Positions 8,341 through 16,624 of a DNA stretch of 64,000 nucleotides are shown here, one piece after another; the stretch's first letter is position 1; every line of letters begins with the position of its first letter. The translations under genes and the position numbers were made by a program. Location: positions 186,001-250,000 of the forward strand of contig CAWDYI010000008.1 of assembly GCA_963806395.1 (NCBI GenBank). The letters are read 5' to 3'. The DNA is from DASSUW01 sp963806395 (lineage in GTDB: Bacteria > Actinomycetota > Thermoleophilia > Solirubrobacterales > Solirubrobacteraceae). Below the pieces are notes generated by a model. It did no database searches. It had not been told where the DNA came from and saw only the letters and a program-made list of their open reading frames with translations.

Positions 8341-9198
8341 ATGCGAAGGACGCTCTGCGCGGTGGCGTGCATGGCATTGGTCGCACTGAGCGCGCCGGCC
8401 GGCAGCTCGGCCGATGTGCTGAGCGTCTACCAGGACCTGGCCGAGCGGCGGTTGAGTCCCGTCCCGCTGGTGCCGACCCGCGTGCCGGCCGGCCTGGCTC
8501 CGCTCGACAGGACGATCTCGATGTCGCCGAGCCGGCGCAGGAAGGGCTACGGACTGCGAATGGCGCGCGACACAGGCGACGCCCGCGACGCGGTCATCGT
8601 GCTCGAGGGAGGCTCGTTCAAGAACCTCAAAGGCGCCCTGCGCGACGGTCGGCGGCTCGGCTTCAAGGCGCGCCGTACGCGCGTGCGCGGGCGCGGCGGC
8701 TACCTGCTGACCCGCCATCTCGGGCCCACGCAGTGGTCGCTCGTGTGGGTCGAGAACCGCCGCGTGTACACGCTCGGCACCGGAACCCCGCGGACGGTGT
8801 CGCTCAAGAAGCTGCGCGCCACGGCCGCCGCGCTCGAGCACCTCGGACGCGACTACATCGGCACGCACGCCGATCCGGAGAACGGCTCGGGCGGGCACGC
8901 GGTGACCACGGAGCACGCCGTCACGGCCTGGGTGTCATGGGAAGCCGCGTGCGTGGCGGCCGACGGATCCCCCGCGGGGATCTACGCGGGGGACGCGCAG
9001 GTGACGATGCTCCCGTTCCGGGCGAACGCCTTCTCCTTCGACATCGCGCAGCACCAGGGCGGCACGGACGCCTGGAGCGGCACCGTCTCCGGAACGATCG
9101 CGCCGGCCGCGATCGCGCTGACCGTCCGGGCGACGGGCAGCTTCGAAGACTTGACCTGCGACACCGGCGCGCTCTCGCTGACGCTCGACCGCCGCTAG
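8341..9198 (+). CDS. Secreted hypothetical protein
   Basis: 285 residues. The signal peptide MRRTLCAVACMALVALSAPAGSS is followed by a mature region with two parts. Residues ~40-165 are rich in Arg, with short beta-type stretches (DAVIVLEGGSFKNLKGALRDG, GGYLLTRHLGPTQWSLVW). Residues ~185-285 look like a beta-sandwich with two cysteines (CVAAD, LTCDTG) that could form a disulfide. I recognise no family. It sits directly after a smaller secreted protein and before a minimal flagellar-rod-like gene. Cell-surface or extracellular location is inferred from the signal only. Confidence 0.72.
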   Translation: MRRTLCAVACMALVALSAPAGSSADVLSVYQDLAERRLSPVPLVPTRVPAGLAPLDRTISMSPSRRRKGYGLRMARDTGDARDAVIVLEGGSFKNLKGALRDGRRLGFKARRTRVRGRGGYLLTRHLGPTQWSLVWVENRRVYTLGTGTPRTVSLKKLRATAAALEHLGRDYIGTHADPENGSGGHAVTTEHAVTAWVSWEAACVAADGSPAGIYAGDAQVTMLPFRANAFSFDIAQHQGGTDAWSGTVSGTIAPAAIALTVRATGSFEDLTCDTGALSLTLDRR

Positions 9199-9258
9199 CG
9201 CCGCGTTCGCGCGTCGGAGATTCGTCCACCGTGCTCGGGTCGGGACGCGCGCACGTCG

Positions 9259-9549
9259 ATGGTGACGGTGATGCTCGTCACGCCGGGACCCGCCCTATCG
9301 TCCGCCACGCGGGGGATGTCCGACGCCGGACGGCGTATGGACACCGCGGCGCACAACGTCGCCAACCTCTCGACCGAGCCGTTTGCGCCGTTGCGCGCGG
9401 ACGGCACGCAGGGCACCGTCGGCTCGTTGGACCTGGTGGACGAGCTGATCGAGGCGACCATGCTCGCCCCGATCGCCTACACGGCGAACGCCGCCGTGGC
9501 GCGCACCGCCGCTGAGATGCAGCGCGCGCTGCTCGACATCCGCGCCTGA
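9259..9549 (+). CDS. Minimal flagellar rod/hook-like protein (FlgB/FlgC type)
   Basis: Only 96 residues, but both family ends are recognisable. The N-terminal GMSDAGRRMDTAAHNVANLST matches the FlgB/FlgC/FlgE signature (A..R.d..A.NvAN.sT). The C-terminal LDLVDELIEATMLAPIAYTANA, then ARTAAEMQRALLDI, matches the rod/hook C-terminal helix (VDL..E...m....aY.aN..v..t..e.....l.i). The middle domain of a normal rod protein (FlgC is about 135 residues) is nearly absent. No other flagellar gene is in the window. It may be a genuine minimal rod-like helical protein, or an orphan or decayed copy. The two helices alone could still form a coiled coil. Confidence 0.6.
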   Translation: MVTVMLVTPGPALSSATRGMSDAGRRMDTAAHNVANLSTEPFAPLRADGTQGTVGSLDLVDELIEATMLAPIAYTANAAVARTAAEMQRALLDIRA

Positions 9550-9554
9550 CGCAC

Positions 9555-9586
9555 CAGGCCGGCCGGCTCGAAGCCGGCGCGGCCTG
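9555..9586. terminator. Bidirectional terminator hairpin
   Basis: Stem CAGGCC plus GCCGGCT pairs with AGCCGGC plus GGCCTG around a CGA loop (9569-9571), with one small internal bulge. It lies between convergent genes ending at 9549 (+) and 9598 (-), so it can serve both. Confidence 0.7.
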
Positions 9587-9597
9587 ACACGTTGCTC

Positions 9598-10356
9598 CTA
9601 CACCGAGGGGGAGGCGACGGGGGACGGCTGGGGCGTCACGGTCTGAGCCGTGGGCGGGCGCGGCGTGCGGACGCCCAGGTACACGAGCGCGACGGACGCG
9701 ATCAGCAGCACGAGCGCGCCGCCGAGCGAGACCCAGCCGAGCGTGCCGAGGAACGGCACCTTGGCACCGGCGCTGATCTCCGTGTTGACGCCGCGGGAGC
9801 CGTCGGCGTTCATGACGACGATCGACCAGTCACCGTCCTCGAGATCCCAGGCGACGGTCTGCGTGCCTGAGCCCTGGGCGGAGGTCGTCCAGATGTCCTG
9901 GTCGGCCGGCAGCGCGGGGCGACGATCGCCGCCGTGCTCGCGGTAGGAGGCCTCGAACGGCGAGTAGTCGACGTCGGTCACCGAGGTGTACGCGGTGCTC
10001 CGCAGATAGTCGGAGACGTCGCTGGTGCGCGCGACCCCGACGAACACGGGCTTGTCGGCGCTGGACTCGACCGAGAGCCGGACGTTGCCGAGGTCGTCGC
10101 GGTCCATGATCCATCCCGCTCCGTCGAGGTCGACGTCGAGATTGTCGCTGGCCAGCGCGTAGGTGCTCGCCGCGTAGCGGTCCTTGCCGGTCGAGAGGTA
10201 GCCCTGGTTGTCCTTCTGGGAGTCGCCCCAGAGCAGGAGCGCGCCGGCCGCGATGAAGCCGACGGCCAGGATGGCGGCGACGCCGCCCGCGACGATCGAG
10301 GCGATCCGTCCGCCGCTTCGTTGTCTGGCAGGGGTGTAGGTCGTGTTCTCTTGCAT
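9598..10356 (-). CDS. Two-helix membrane protein with a large extracytoplasmic domain
   Basis: 252 residues. A short N-terminal cytoplasmic part precedes membrane segment 1 (residues ~18-45, IASIVAGGVAAILAVGFIAAGALLLW). An outside domain of about 140 residues is rich in Asp/Tyr/Ser (DNLDVDLDGAGWIMDRDDLGNVRL). Membrane segment 2 (IGWVSLGGALVLLIASVALVYLGV region, ~205-232) leads into a Pro/Thr-rich tail. The outer domain has the look of a beta-sandwich; I do not recognise a named family. A small gene on the same strand starts 67 nt upstream and may share its transcript. Function unknown. Confidence 0.75.
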   Translation of the reverse strand: MQENTTYTPARQRSGGRIASIVAGGVAAILAVGFIAAGALLLWGDSQKDNQGYLSTGKDRYAASTYALASDNLDVDLDGAGWIMDRDDLGNVRLSVESSADKPVFVGVARTSDVSDYLRSTAYTSVTDVDYSPFEASYREHGGDRRPALPADQDIWTTSAQGSGTQTVAWDLEDGDWSIVVMNADGSRGVNTEISAGAKVPFLGTLGWVSLGGALVLLIASVALVYLGVRTPRPPTAQTVTPQPSPVASPSV

Positions 10357-10422
10357 GAGTTCTCCGGGTTGCGAGGGGTTGGACGCCCCCCGACCGGGAG
10401 ACGCCGCGCAGCGGTTGCTCCG

Positions 10423-10575
10423 CTACGCGAACGCGGGCCTGCGGCGAACCGGCAGCAGGTTGCGCAGGGTGCGGCGACGGCGCGGTGAGGCGGCGGCGCG
10501 GGCCCGACGCCATTCGATCAGCGTGAGCCCGGCCGGGGCCTCGCTCTCGACGTAGTTCATGACGTGATCGGGCAT
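10423..10575 (-). CDS. Small basic protein (50 aa), hypothetical
   Basis: Short reading frame beginning MPDHVMNYVESEAPAGLTL, then IEWRRARA, and ending in an Arg-rich tail (SPRRRRTLRNLLPVRRRPAFA). The EAPAGLTLIEWRR part looks like a conserved short motif rather than random sequence, and the Arg-rich end suggests nucleic-acid or membrane-surface binding. It lies 67 nt upstream of the two-helix membrane protein on the same strand. Too short to assign a function; the call rests on start codon, motif-like composition and position. Confidence 0.45.
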   Translation of the reverse strand: MPDHVMNYVESEAPAGLTLIEWRRARAAASPRRRRTLRNLLPVRRRPAFA

Positions 10576-10700
10576 GGGATGAAAGGTCCCACGAACGGTC
10601 CGTCGCTACAGCGGAGGCAGCATCCCGCCCCCGCGGCGCTGCCCGCCGTCCCGGGGTAGAGGAAGCTCCACCGTCCTTGGCGGTGCGCCGCACGGCCGGC

Positions 10701-12662
10701 TCACGACGTCCACGCCGCAGGGTCGCCGGGGTCCGGCACATACGCGCAGTACGTGCCGGTGCGGACGGCGTGGGCGAGGTGCTCACCGAGCTCGGGGTCG
10801 TGTTCGCCGATCCGTGCGATCCCCTGGCGGACCGCGCGGGTCACACCGGATCGAGCGCGCTCGGCGTCGGATGCGGCCCGCCGATCGCGACCGCCGAGGC
10901 CGACCGCGCGCGCCAGCTCCCGGACAAGGAGGTCGCGCTCGGCGTCGGCCTGCACCTCCCGCCTCGTGTCCCCGAGCGCCTGCGCCTGCTCGATGTCATC
11001 TTCGATCTCGACGAGGCGGCGGCGATAGGCCGTCTTGGCCCGCTCGTCGAGCATCTCTCCCGCGTCGCCGCGTGCCGTCTGCTGTCCCGTTTCCGCGGCG
11101 ACCAGGTCGAGCACGTGGAGCTCGCGGCCAGGGTGGCCGAGGAGCTGCGCGAGATACCGCATGCCCTTGAGATCGCGGACGCGCACCGTGCGCCCCTCGT
11201 ACACCACCAGCCAGTAGTCGCCCTCGCGGCGGAAGACGTTGGTGTGGGTGGTGGCGCTCGCCGCGACCTCGATCCGCTCGAGGATCGTCCTCGCCGCCTC
11301 CAGCTCGAGGCCGGCCTGGTCCTCGCTGCCGCCGGCCTTGAGCGCCTGTGCGAGAACCATCCGCGCGAGCGCCGCCTCGTAGGGCGCCCCGATCTGGTTC
11401 CACAGTCGTAGGGCTTCCGAGCAGCACCGCTCCGCCTCCGCCGTGTGGCCGTCGGCGAGCTGCACCCTCCCGCGCGCCAGGGTCGCGCCGGCGACCAGCG
11501 CGTTGCTCTGGAATCGGGCGGCCACCCGCTCCAGCTCATCGGCTGCCGCACCGGCTCGGCCGAGGTCGCCGACCGCGATCTCGATCTCGACCTGCGCCTC
11601 GAGCAGGGGCGCCCGGCGCAGGTCGGTGTCGGGTGGCAGCTCCTTCGACGGGACCTGCGAGGGACGGTCGAGCGCGTCCCGTATGGCGGCGGCCGCCGCG
11701 GCCGCGTCTCCCTGCGCCAGACGCACCAGCGCGAGACCCGGCTGGGGGTCCCACCCAGCGCGATGCGCGGCCAGCAGAGCCTCCTCGGCGCCCTCGATGT
11801 CGCCCTTGCGCAGCCGGATCCGGCCGAGCTCGGTGAGCGGCCAGCCCATCTCCCGGCGCAGGTATGGGCTCAGCTCCTCACACGCCGTCAGCGCCTCTCG
11901 CTCCGCCTCGTCGCACGCCCCGCGCAACCTCAGGATCTCCGCGCGGTGCACGCGGCAGCGGCCACGGAGGCTCCCGATCGCATTCGTCTGGCACCAGCGC
12001 TCCATCGCCTCGGTCCACTCCTCGGCGACGTCGTACTGCGCGAGTCCCTGCAGGGCGCAGACGAGCTCGCAGTACACGAGCCCGGTCGAGAGCGCATCGA
12101 GATCCCCGGAGACGGCCGCCACTCCGACCTCGTCGAGCAGCGCCAGGCCTTCCTCGACGTCGCCGTCCAGGATGCGCAGCCGAGCTGCCGCCACTTGTCC
12201 GACCGCGCACGCCGCAGCGTCGCATTCCGAGCCCACCGCGATGGCGCGCTCGGACCACTGCCGAGCGCCCGCGAGGTCGCCGGTCAGCATCCGCTCGTAC
12301 GCGCGGACGGCCGCGAGCCACGCGTACGCGGGCGTCTCCTCGTGACCCTGCAGAAGCCGGTCTGCTCGGCCGAGCCAGCCGCGCACCGGCGCCATCAGCG
12401 CGGTGTCCAGCAGCAGGTGCATCGCGACGCGAACCGCGGCACCGGCCGCGGCGACGGCGTCGCCGGCCTTCGCAGACAGCGCGTGGGCGCGCTCCCACGC
12501 CTCGATGGTCACGTCGAGATGGCCGGCCGCGTAGGCGACCTCGCCGAGCAACCGCAGATCGCCCGGATCCTCGAGGCCGTTCGCGTCGGCCTCCATCAGG
12601 AGCTCGTAGGCCTCCGTCCAACCTCCCCGCGCTGCCGCCTCTCGCGCGCGCTGGACGCTCAT
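10701..12662 (-). CDS. TPR-repeat protein with the C-terminal domain of large actinobacterial signal ATPases
   Basis: 653 residues. Residues 1-440 are helical pairs typical of tetratricopeptide repeats (RGGWTEAYELLMEADANG, GHLDVTIEAWERAHALSAKAG, and so on). The C-terminal ~180 residues (FRREGDYWLVVYEGRTVRVRD onward, with GMRYLAQLLGHPGRELHVLDL, and GGRDRRAASDAERARSGVTRA) match a domain common at the end of actinobacterial LuxR/adenylate-cyclase-like ATPase regulators. Here the ATPase and catalytic parts are absent. Likely a cytoplasmic signalling or regulatory protein working by protein contacts. A 21-bp palindrome sits 10 nt upstream of its ATG, so it is probably under tight transcriptional control. 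Confidence 0.75.
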   Translation of the reverse strand: MSVQRAREAAARGGWTEAYELLMEADANGLEDPGDLRLLGEVAYAAGHLDVTIEAWERAHALSAKAGDAVAAAGAAVRVAMHLLLDTALMAPVRGWLGRADRLLQGHEETPAYAWLAAVRAYERMLTGDLAGARQWSERAIAVGSECDAAACAVGQVAAARLRILDGDVEEGLALLDEVGVAAVSGDLDALSTGLVYCELVCALQGLAQYDVAEEWTEAMERWCQTNAIGSLRGRCRVHRAEILRLRGACDEAEREALTACEELSPYLRREMGWPLTELGRIRLRKGDIEGAEEALLAAHRAGWDPQPGLALVRLAQGDAAAAAAAIRDALDRPSQVPSKELPPDTDLRRAPLLEAQVEIEIAVGDLGRAGAAADELERVAARFQSNALVAGATLARGRVQLADGHTAEAERCCSEALRLWNQIGAPYEAALARMVLAQALKAGGSEDQAGLELEAARTILERIEVAASATTHTNVFRREGDYWLVVYEGRTVRVRDLKGMRYLAQLLGHPGRELHVLDLVAAETGQQTARGDAGEMLDERAKTAYRRRLVEIEDDIEQAQALGDTRREVQADAERDLLVRELARAVGLGGRDRRAASDAERARSGVTRAVRQGIARIGEHDPELGEHLAHAVRTGTYCAYVPDPGDPAAWTS

Positions 12663-12671
12663 CGCACGCCG

Positions 12672-12692
12672 CCGTAACCGTGACGGTTACGG
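12672..12692. promoter_or_regulatory. 21-bp palindromic operator candidate
   Basis: Arms CCGTAACCGT (12672-12681) and ACGGTTACGG (12683-12692) are perfect inverted repeats around one G. It lies 10 nt before the ATG of the TPR gene (minus strand) and 60 nt before the frameshifted hydrolase gene (plus strand), so one regulator could control both. Which regulator is not known. Confidence 0.7.
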
Positions 12693-12752
12693 CCGTGTCG
12701 AAGCTGCTCACGCATCTGGATTGAGGACCACCAATCCAAGCCAGGAGGAGTC

Positions 12753-13585
12753 ATGGACCGTGCAAAGCTCAACGGCGTAGAGCTGGAATACGAGGTGCGC
12801 GGAGCGGGGGAGCCCGTGCTGTTGATCGACATGCTCATCGCCGACTGCTTCGTGCCGCTCCTTCCAGAGCCGGCGCTGGCAGACGTCACCAACTGATCCG
12901 TTACCACAAGCGTGGTTGGGTTGGCAGCACGCACACTCCACCGCCGATGAGCATAGGAGAGCACGCCGCCGACGCCGCCGCGTTGCTCGAGCACCTCGGT
13001 GTCCGCCGCGCTCACATCGCGGGCCATTCCACCGGAGCGTCGATCGGAGCCCAACTGGCCCTCGACCACCCCGAGAAGGTGCACACGCTCACCCTGTTGG
13101 AGCCGACGCTGGTGTCGTTGCCTCTCGGCGGTGAGTTCCTGAAGGCCGCCGCTCCGGTGTTCGAGGCATACGCGAGCGGCGACCACTCGGGCGCGTTCGC
13201 CATGTTCGTGGCCGCCGCAAGCGGCCTCGAATGGGAAGCGTGCCGAGCGTTGCTCGAGGAGCGGATCCCGGGTGTCGTCGCCCAGTCGATCGAGGATGCC
13301 GACACCTTCTTCGGCGTCGAGCTGCCCGCCGTCGCCGAGTGGACCTTCGGGCCCGAGCAGGCTGCCGCCATTCGCAGACCGGTCCTATCGGTGATCGGCG
13401 CGGAGACCCAGCCGCTGTGGGTGGAGATCGCCGAGTTCCTCCGCTCCGCGCTCCCGCACGTCGAGGAGAGCACGATCGACGGGGCGGGCCATCTCCTGCA
13501 GATCCAGCGTCCCGAGCCCGTCGCTCGAGCGATGGCGGGGTTCCTGGCGCGAAACGCCATGGCCGGCGACCAGGTTCACGCGTAG
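12753..13585 (+). pseudogene. Alpha/beta-hydrolase, broken by a 1-nt deletion near 12884
   Basis: An N-terminal piece starts at ATG 12753 (MDRAKLNGVELEYEVRGAGE) and hits TGA at 12894. The continuation is in another frame: RHQLIRYHKRGWVGSTHTPPP, then the nucleophile elbow GHSTGAS, and the C-terminal His region DGAGHLLQIQRPEP. One missing C at about 12884 (GAC-CGT-CAC) restores a single protein of ~277 residues. The oxyanion segment usually read as HG is replaced by DM (LLIDMLIADCF), hinting at real decay. An internal ATG at 12947 could still yield the last 212 residues, which keep the nucleophile and the His. Either a pseudogene or a sequence error. Confidence 0.75.
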
Positions 13586-13645
13586 CGCCCGTCGCGCGCG
13601 CGGCCCCCTCGCGCGCGCGGCCGTTACGCTCACGAATCCGCCTAC

Positions 13646-14269
13646 ATGAGCGAGTACGACCGAGACTCCTGGGAACAGCGCTGGTCGCAAGCCCTGCGTG
13701 CGCACGGGGATCGCGTCGCGCAGCGGCCCCCGAACGCCCATCTGACCGCTGAGATCGGTGATCTGCGCCCCGGGCGCGCTCTCGACGCCGGCTGCGGCCA
13801 CGGGTCCGACACGCTGTGGCTCGCTTCACGCGGATGGCAGGTCACCGCGGTTGACTTCGCCGCGACCGCCTTGGCGTACGCCCGGTCGACGGCCGAGGCC
13901 ATGGGACCCGACGTCGCGGAGCGCGTCGACTGGGTCGAGGCCGATCTTGCGACCTGGACGCCTCAGCGGGACGCGTACGACCTGGTGGTCTGCCTGTACG
14001 TCCACGTCGCGGGATCAGTTGAGGAGATGGTGCAGCGGATGGCGACAGGCGTCGCTCGCGGCGGGACCCTGTTCCTGGTCGGCCATCGCCCGATCGACCC
14101 GGCCACCGGAGCCGCGACGGCCGCGGCCGGGCAGGTGCAGGTCTCCGTCGAGGCCGCGGTCGCCGCCCTCGACCCGGGCCGGTGGCAGCCGGTAGTCGCC
14201 GATGAGCGCCTGCGGCCGATGGCCGGTACCGGCGTCGATGCCGTGATCCGAGCGCGACGCCGCTCCTGA
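13646..14269 (+). CDS. Class I SAM-dependent methyltransferase
   Basis: 207 residues, cytoplasmic. Motif I LDAGCGHGSDTLWLASRGW binds S-adenosylmethionine; the acidic loop after strand 2 is VTAVDFAATAL, motif II EADLATWTP, and motif IV YDLVVCLYVHV. The overall look is that of TehB-like small-molecule methyltransferases. The acceptor is unknown. It is followed after 20 nt by a cupin/TPR gene on the same strand, possibly co-transcribed. ATG 13646 begins MSEYDRDSWEQRW, the usual short N-terminus. Confidence 0.85.
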   Translation: MSEYDRDSWEQRWSQALRAHGDRVAQRPPNAHLTAEIGDLRPGRALDAGCGHGSDTLWLASRGWQVTAVDFAATALAYARSTAEAMGPDVAERVDWVEADLATWTPQRDAYDLVVCLYVHVAGSVEEMVQRMATGVARGGTLFLVGHRPIDPATGAATAAAGQVQVSVEAAVAALDPGRWQPVVADERLRPMAGTGVDAVIRARRRS

Positions 14270-14289
14270 CGACCGAGGGAGGGACTGGG

Positions 14290-14949
14290 ATGACGAGCTA
14301 CGCAGTCGCACGACTGGAAGAGATCGAAGAGGTGACTGACGGGCGCGAGCCGTTCAGGCCTGTCAGGCACCACTTCGGCATCACGTCCTTCGGTGTCACC
14401 GCCTGGACGGCCCGCGAAGTGGGAGACCGGATCATCAACGAGCACGACGAGTCCGACCCCGACTCCGCCGAGGAGCTGTACCTCGTTGTGCGAGGGCGAG
14501 CGATGTTCGAGCTCGACGGCGACCGGGTGGCTGCGCCCACGGGCACGTTCGTCTTCGCGCCTCCCGGCGTGAAGCGGACGGCGTTCGCCGAGGAGTCCGA
14601 GACGACCGTCGTAGCGCTCGGCGGCACCCCGGGTAAGGCGTACGAGCCCGACGGCTGGGAGCTCTGGGCCCCGCTGAACCCGCTCTATGAGGCAGGCGAA
14701 TACGCCGAGGCGGCCGATCGCGGACGCCGGCTCGTCGAGGCTCATCCGCAGTACACCGGGCTGCTCTACAACCTCGCCTGCTGCGAGAGCCTCGCGGGCC
14801 GGGCACGTGACGCGGTCGATCACCTCGGACTCGCGATCGACCGCTCGGAGCGGTTTCGCTCGTACGCAAAGGAGGATTCGGACTTCGATCCGATCCGCGA
14901 TCAGCCCGCGTTCAAGGCGTTGATCGAGCGCACCGGAGAGCGCGACTGA
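14290..14949 (+). CDS. Cupin protein with a C-terminal TPR-like region
   Basis: 219 residues. Residues ~35-115 form a cupin barrel (EELYLVVRGRAMFELDGDRV, then GTFVFAPPGVKRTAFAEE). The first motif carries few metal ligands (INEHDESDPDSAEELY), so it may bind without a catalytic metal. Residues ~120-215 are helical with TPR-like packing (LYEAGEYAEAADRGRRLVE, YNLACCESLAGRARDAVDHL). Small-molecule sensing or binding is plausible. It follows the methyltransferase and converges with a VOC gene (6-nt gap). Confidence 0.8.
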   Translation: MTSYAVARLEEIEEVTDGREPFRPVRHHFGITSFGVTAWTAREVGDRIINEHDESDPDSAEELYLVVRGRAMFELDGDRVAAPTGTFVFAPPGVKRTAFAEESETTVVALGGTPGKAYEPDGWELWAPLNPLYEAGEYAEAADRGRRLVEAHPQYTGLLYNLACCESLAGRARDAVDHLGLAIDRSERFRSYAKEDSDFDPIRDQPAFKALIERTGERD

Positions 14950-14955
14950 GCTGCC

Positions 14956-15327
14956 CTACGCCGGTCCCATCGGCTGCCAGAGTTGGATGCCGTTGCCCTC
15001 CGGATCACGAACCTCGGCGAAGCGCCCATTCGGGTAGCGCTCGGGGTCCACGTCGACCGTTTCACCCGCGCTTCGCAGCTGCTCGACGATCGCGTCCAGA
15101 TCATCGACGCGAAAGTTGATCATCCACGTGTGCTCGGGCGGGCCGATCATGTCCGAGTCCTGCGGGAACGGCGCGAACACCGTCACGCCCTCCTCCTGGC
15201 GCCACGGCTCCGCTTCATACGTACGTGGAACGGTCGTCACGCCAAGCCGCTCCTCGTACCAGATCGCCAGCGCCTCGGGATCCCGTGCGCGAAAGAAGAA
15301 GCCGCCGATGCCGGTGACCCGCTCCAC
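14956..15327 (-). CDS. VOC-family (glyoxalase/bleomycin-resistance fold) protein
   Basis: 123 residues, two beta-alpha-beta-beta-beta units. The first module begins GGFFFRARDPEALAIWYEERLG; the second ends FAEVRDPEGNGIQLWQP, with the usual DPEGN and Glu/Gln metal-side positions. The substrate is not predictable. GTG 15327 gives VERVTGIGGFF and fits the family length; an ATG 42 nt upstream adds only a basic tail. One of three VOC genes in about 2.6 kb. Confidence 0.85.
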   Translation of the reverse strand: MERVTGIGGFFFRARDPEALAIWYEERLGVTTVPRTYEAEPWRQEEGVTVFAPFPQDSDMIGPPEHTWMINFRVDDLDAIVEQLRSAGETVDVDPERYPNGRFAEVRDPEGNGIQLWQPMGPA

Positions 15328-15381
15328 GGCCCCGAGCTTACCTGCAGCGTGCGTCCGCGCAGGAGTCAACGCATCAGGACG

Positions 15382-15720
15382 CTAGCGGGGCTCGGGCACG
15401 TAGTGCCGCGTGCGCGTCTGCCGGTCCAGCCAGACGCGCATCACGCGGTCGGTGGTCGGGTCGAGGAAGCGCTCGGAGGTCGGGATCCAGTCCGGGCGCG
15501 CACCGTCGCTCTCACCGTGGCGGCGGCGCCACCAGCCCTTGCGGCTGGCGACGGGAGCAGGGACGGCGGGCTTGAGCCCCGGCAGACCCTCCAGCAACGC
15601 CACGGCGGACTCGGGCGCGGCGTAGAGACGGCCCAACCGCTCGTCGAGCTCGTCGGCCTCCAGGTGCCCCGCGACGTAGTGGCGTCCGAGCTCGACGGCG
15701 ACGGCGTCGGCTTGGGTCAC
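15382..15720 (-). CDS. DUF1707-like small protein
   Basis: 112 residues. The first ~45 match the DUF1707 motif found at the start of many actinobacterial membrane or regulatory proteins (VAVELGRHYVAGHLEADELDERLGRLYAA). A Pro-rich linker, a basic KGWWRRRHGE patch and a C-terminal DWIPTSERFLDPTTDRVMRVW segment follow. No membrane helix is present. Its GTG overlaps the stop of the YbjQ-family gene (GTGA), so the two are translationally coupled. Role unknown. Confidence 0.75.
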   Translation of the reverse strand: MTQADAVAVELGRHYVAGHLEADELDERLGRLYAAPESAVALLEGLPGLKPAVPAPVASRKGWWRRRHGESDGARPDWIPTSERFLDPTTDRVMRVWLDRQTRTRHYVPEPR

Positions 15721-16064
15721 CGCGCGAGCTTCACCGCGGTGCCGTAGGCGAGGATCTCCGTGAGGTTCTTGTCCATCTCCGACGAGTCGAAGCGGACGGC
15801 GATGATCGCGTCGGCGCCGAGCATGTGGGCGTTTGCGATCATCCGGTCCACCGCGTGGCGGCGCGAGTCCTCGAGCACCTCGGTGTACTGACTGACCTCG
15901 CCCGCCCGCAGCGCGGAGAAGCTCGCCGTGAAGCCCTTGGCGAAGCCCAACGACCGCACGATCAGGCCGAAGCAGAGGCCCAGGCTCTCGGCGACCTGCG
16001 CTCCGGGCAGCTCCTGCGCGGTCGTGATGGGCAGGTCTGCTTGAACGGCGCCGGTGGAGGTCAC
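15717..16064 (-). CDS. YbjQ-family (DUF74, UPF0145) protein
   Basis: 115 residues. Conserved features of the YbjQ/UPF0145 family: ITTAQELPGAQVAESLGLCFGL at the N-terminus, a central helix (SRRHAVDRMIANAHMLGADAIIAVRFD) and a short C-terminal strand (EILAYGTAVKL). Family members form pentamers and have been linked to metal binding, but the role is unproven. GTG 16064 begins VTSTGAV and matches family length. First gene of a two-gene minus-strand unit. Confidence 0.85.
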   Translation of the reverse strand: MTSTGAVQADLPITTAQELPGAQVAESLGLCFGLIVRSLGFAKGFTASFSALRAGEVSQYTEVLEDSRRHAVDRMIANAHMLGADAIIAVRFDSSEMDKNLTEILAYGTAVKLAR

Positions 16065-16140
16065 GGGCCGATTGTCGCACTGCGAGTGGGCTGGACGCGC
16101 TGCGCGAACCGCTCTGGAGCGAGTTGCCAGACTGACGCGC

Positions 16141-16512
16141 ATGGCACTCATCCAAGAGCTCGACTTCATCGGCATCCCCTCGCAGGACGCCGACCGCGCA
16201 CGCACCTTCTACCGCGACGTCCTCGGCATGCGCCCCGACGAGCACGCGGACTACGAGCAATGGGCGGGCAACACCTGCTTCGCCGTCTGGGAGCCCGAGA
16301 GGGTCGGCATGGAGTTCGTCGCCCAGACCGGCAACCCGCTGCCACTGCGCGTGGACGACGTCCACGCGGCGCGCGCGGAGCTCGAGTCCAACGGCGTGGC
16401 GTTCTTCGGCGACACCCTCGACACCGGCGTCTGCCACATGGCGATCTTCGCCGACCCCGACGGCAACCAACTCATGCTGCACCACCGCTACGCGCCCTAC
16501 GACAGCGCGTAG
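16141..16512 (+). CDS. VOC-family protein
   Basis: 123 residues. Starts MALIQELDFIGIPSQDADRAR, then FYRDVLGMRP; ends HMAIFADPDGNQLMLHHRYAP, the standard second-module DPDGN with downstream metal/substrate residues. Probably a glyoxalase/dioxygenase-fold enzyme or binding protein of unknown substrate. A CAGACT box lies 7 nt before ATG 16141. The YCII-like reading frame begins just after its stop. Confidence 0.87.
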   Translation: MALIQELDFIGIPSQDADRARTFYRDVLGMRPDEHADYEQWAGNTCFAVWEPERVGMEFVAQTGNPLPLRVDDVHAARAELESNGVAFFGDTLDTGVCHMAIFADPDGNQLMLHHRYAPYDSA

Positions 16513-16624
16513 CCGGCGCTCGACCTACCCTCGCGACATCGACTTCTTTCTCTACAGCCGCGCCGCCCCCGGCGCCGGGGACGTCGAACATGATCCCGCG
16601 CTGGACGAGGAGCACTGGTCCTAC

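Noticed and set aside
13587..13622. CG-alternating run between the hydrolase and methyltransferase as a terminator
   Set aside because: It is two direct copies of a CGCGCGCGCGGCC-like stretch; self-complementary by composition only, with no defined stem-loop.
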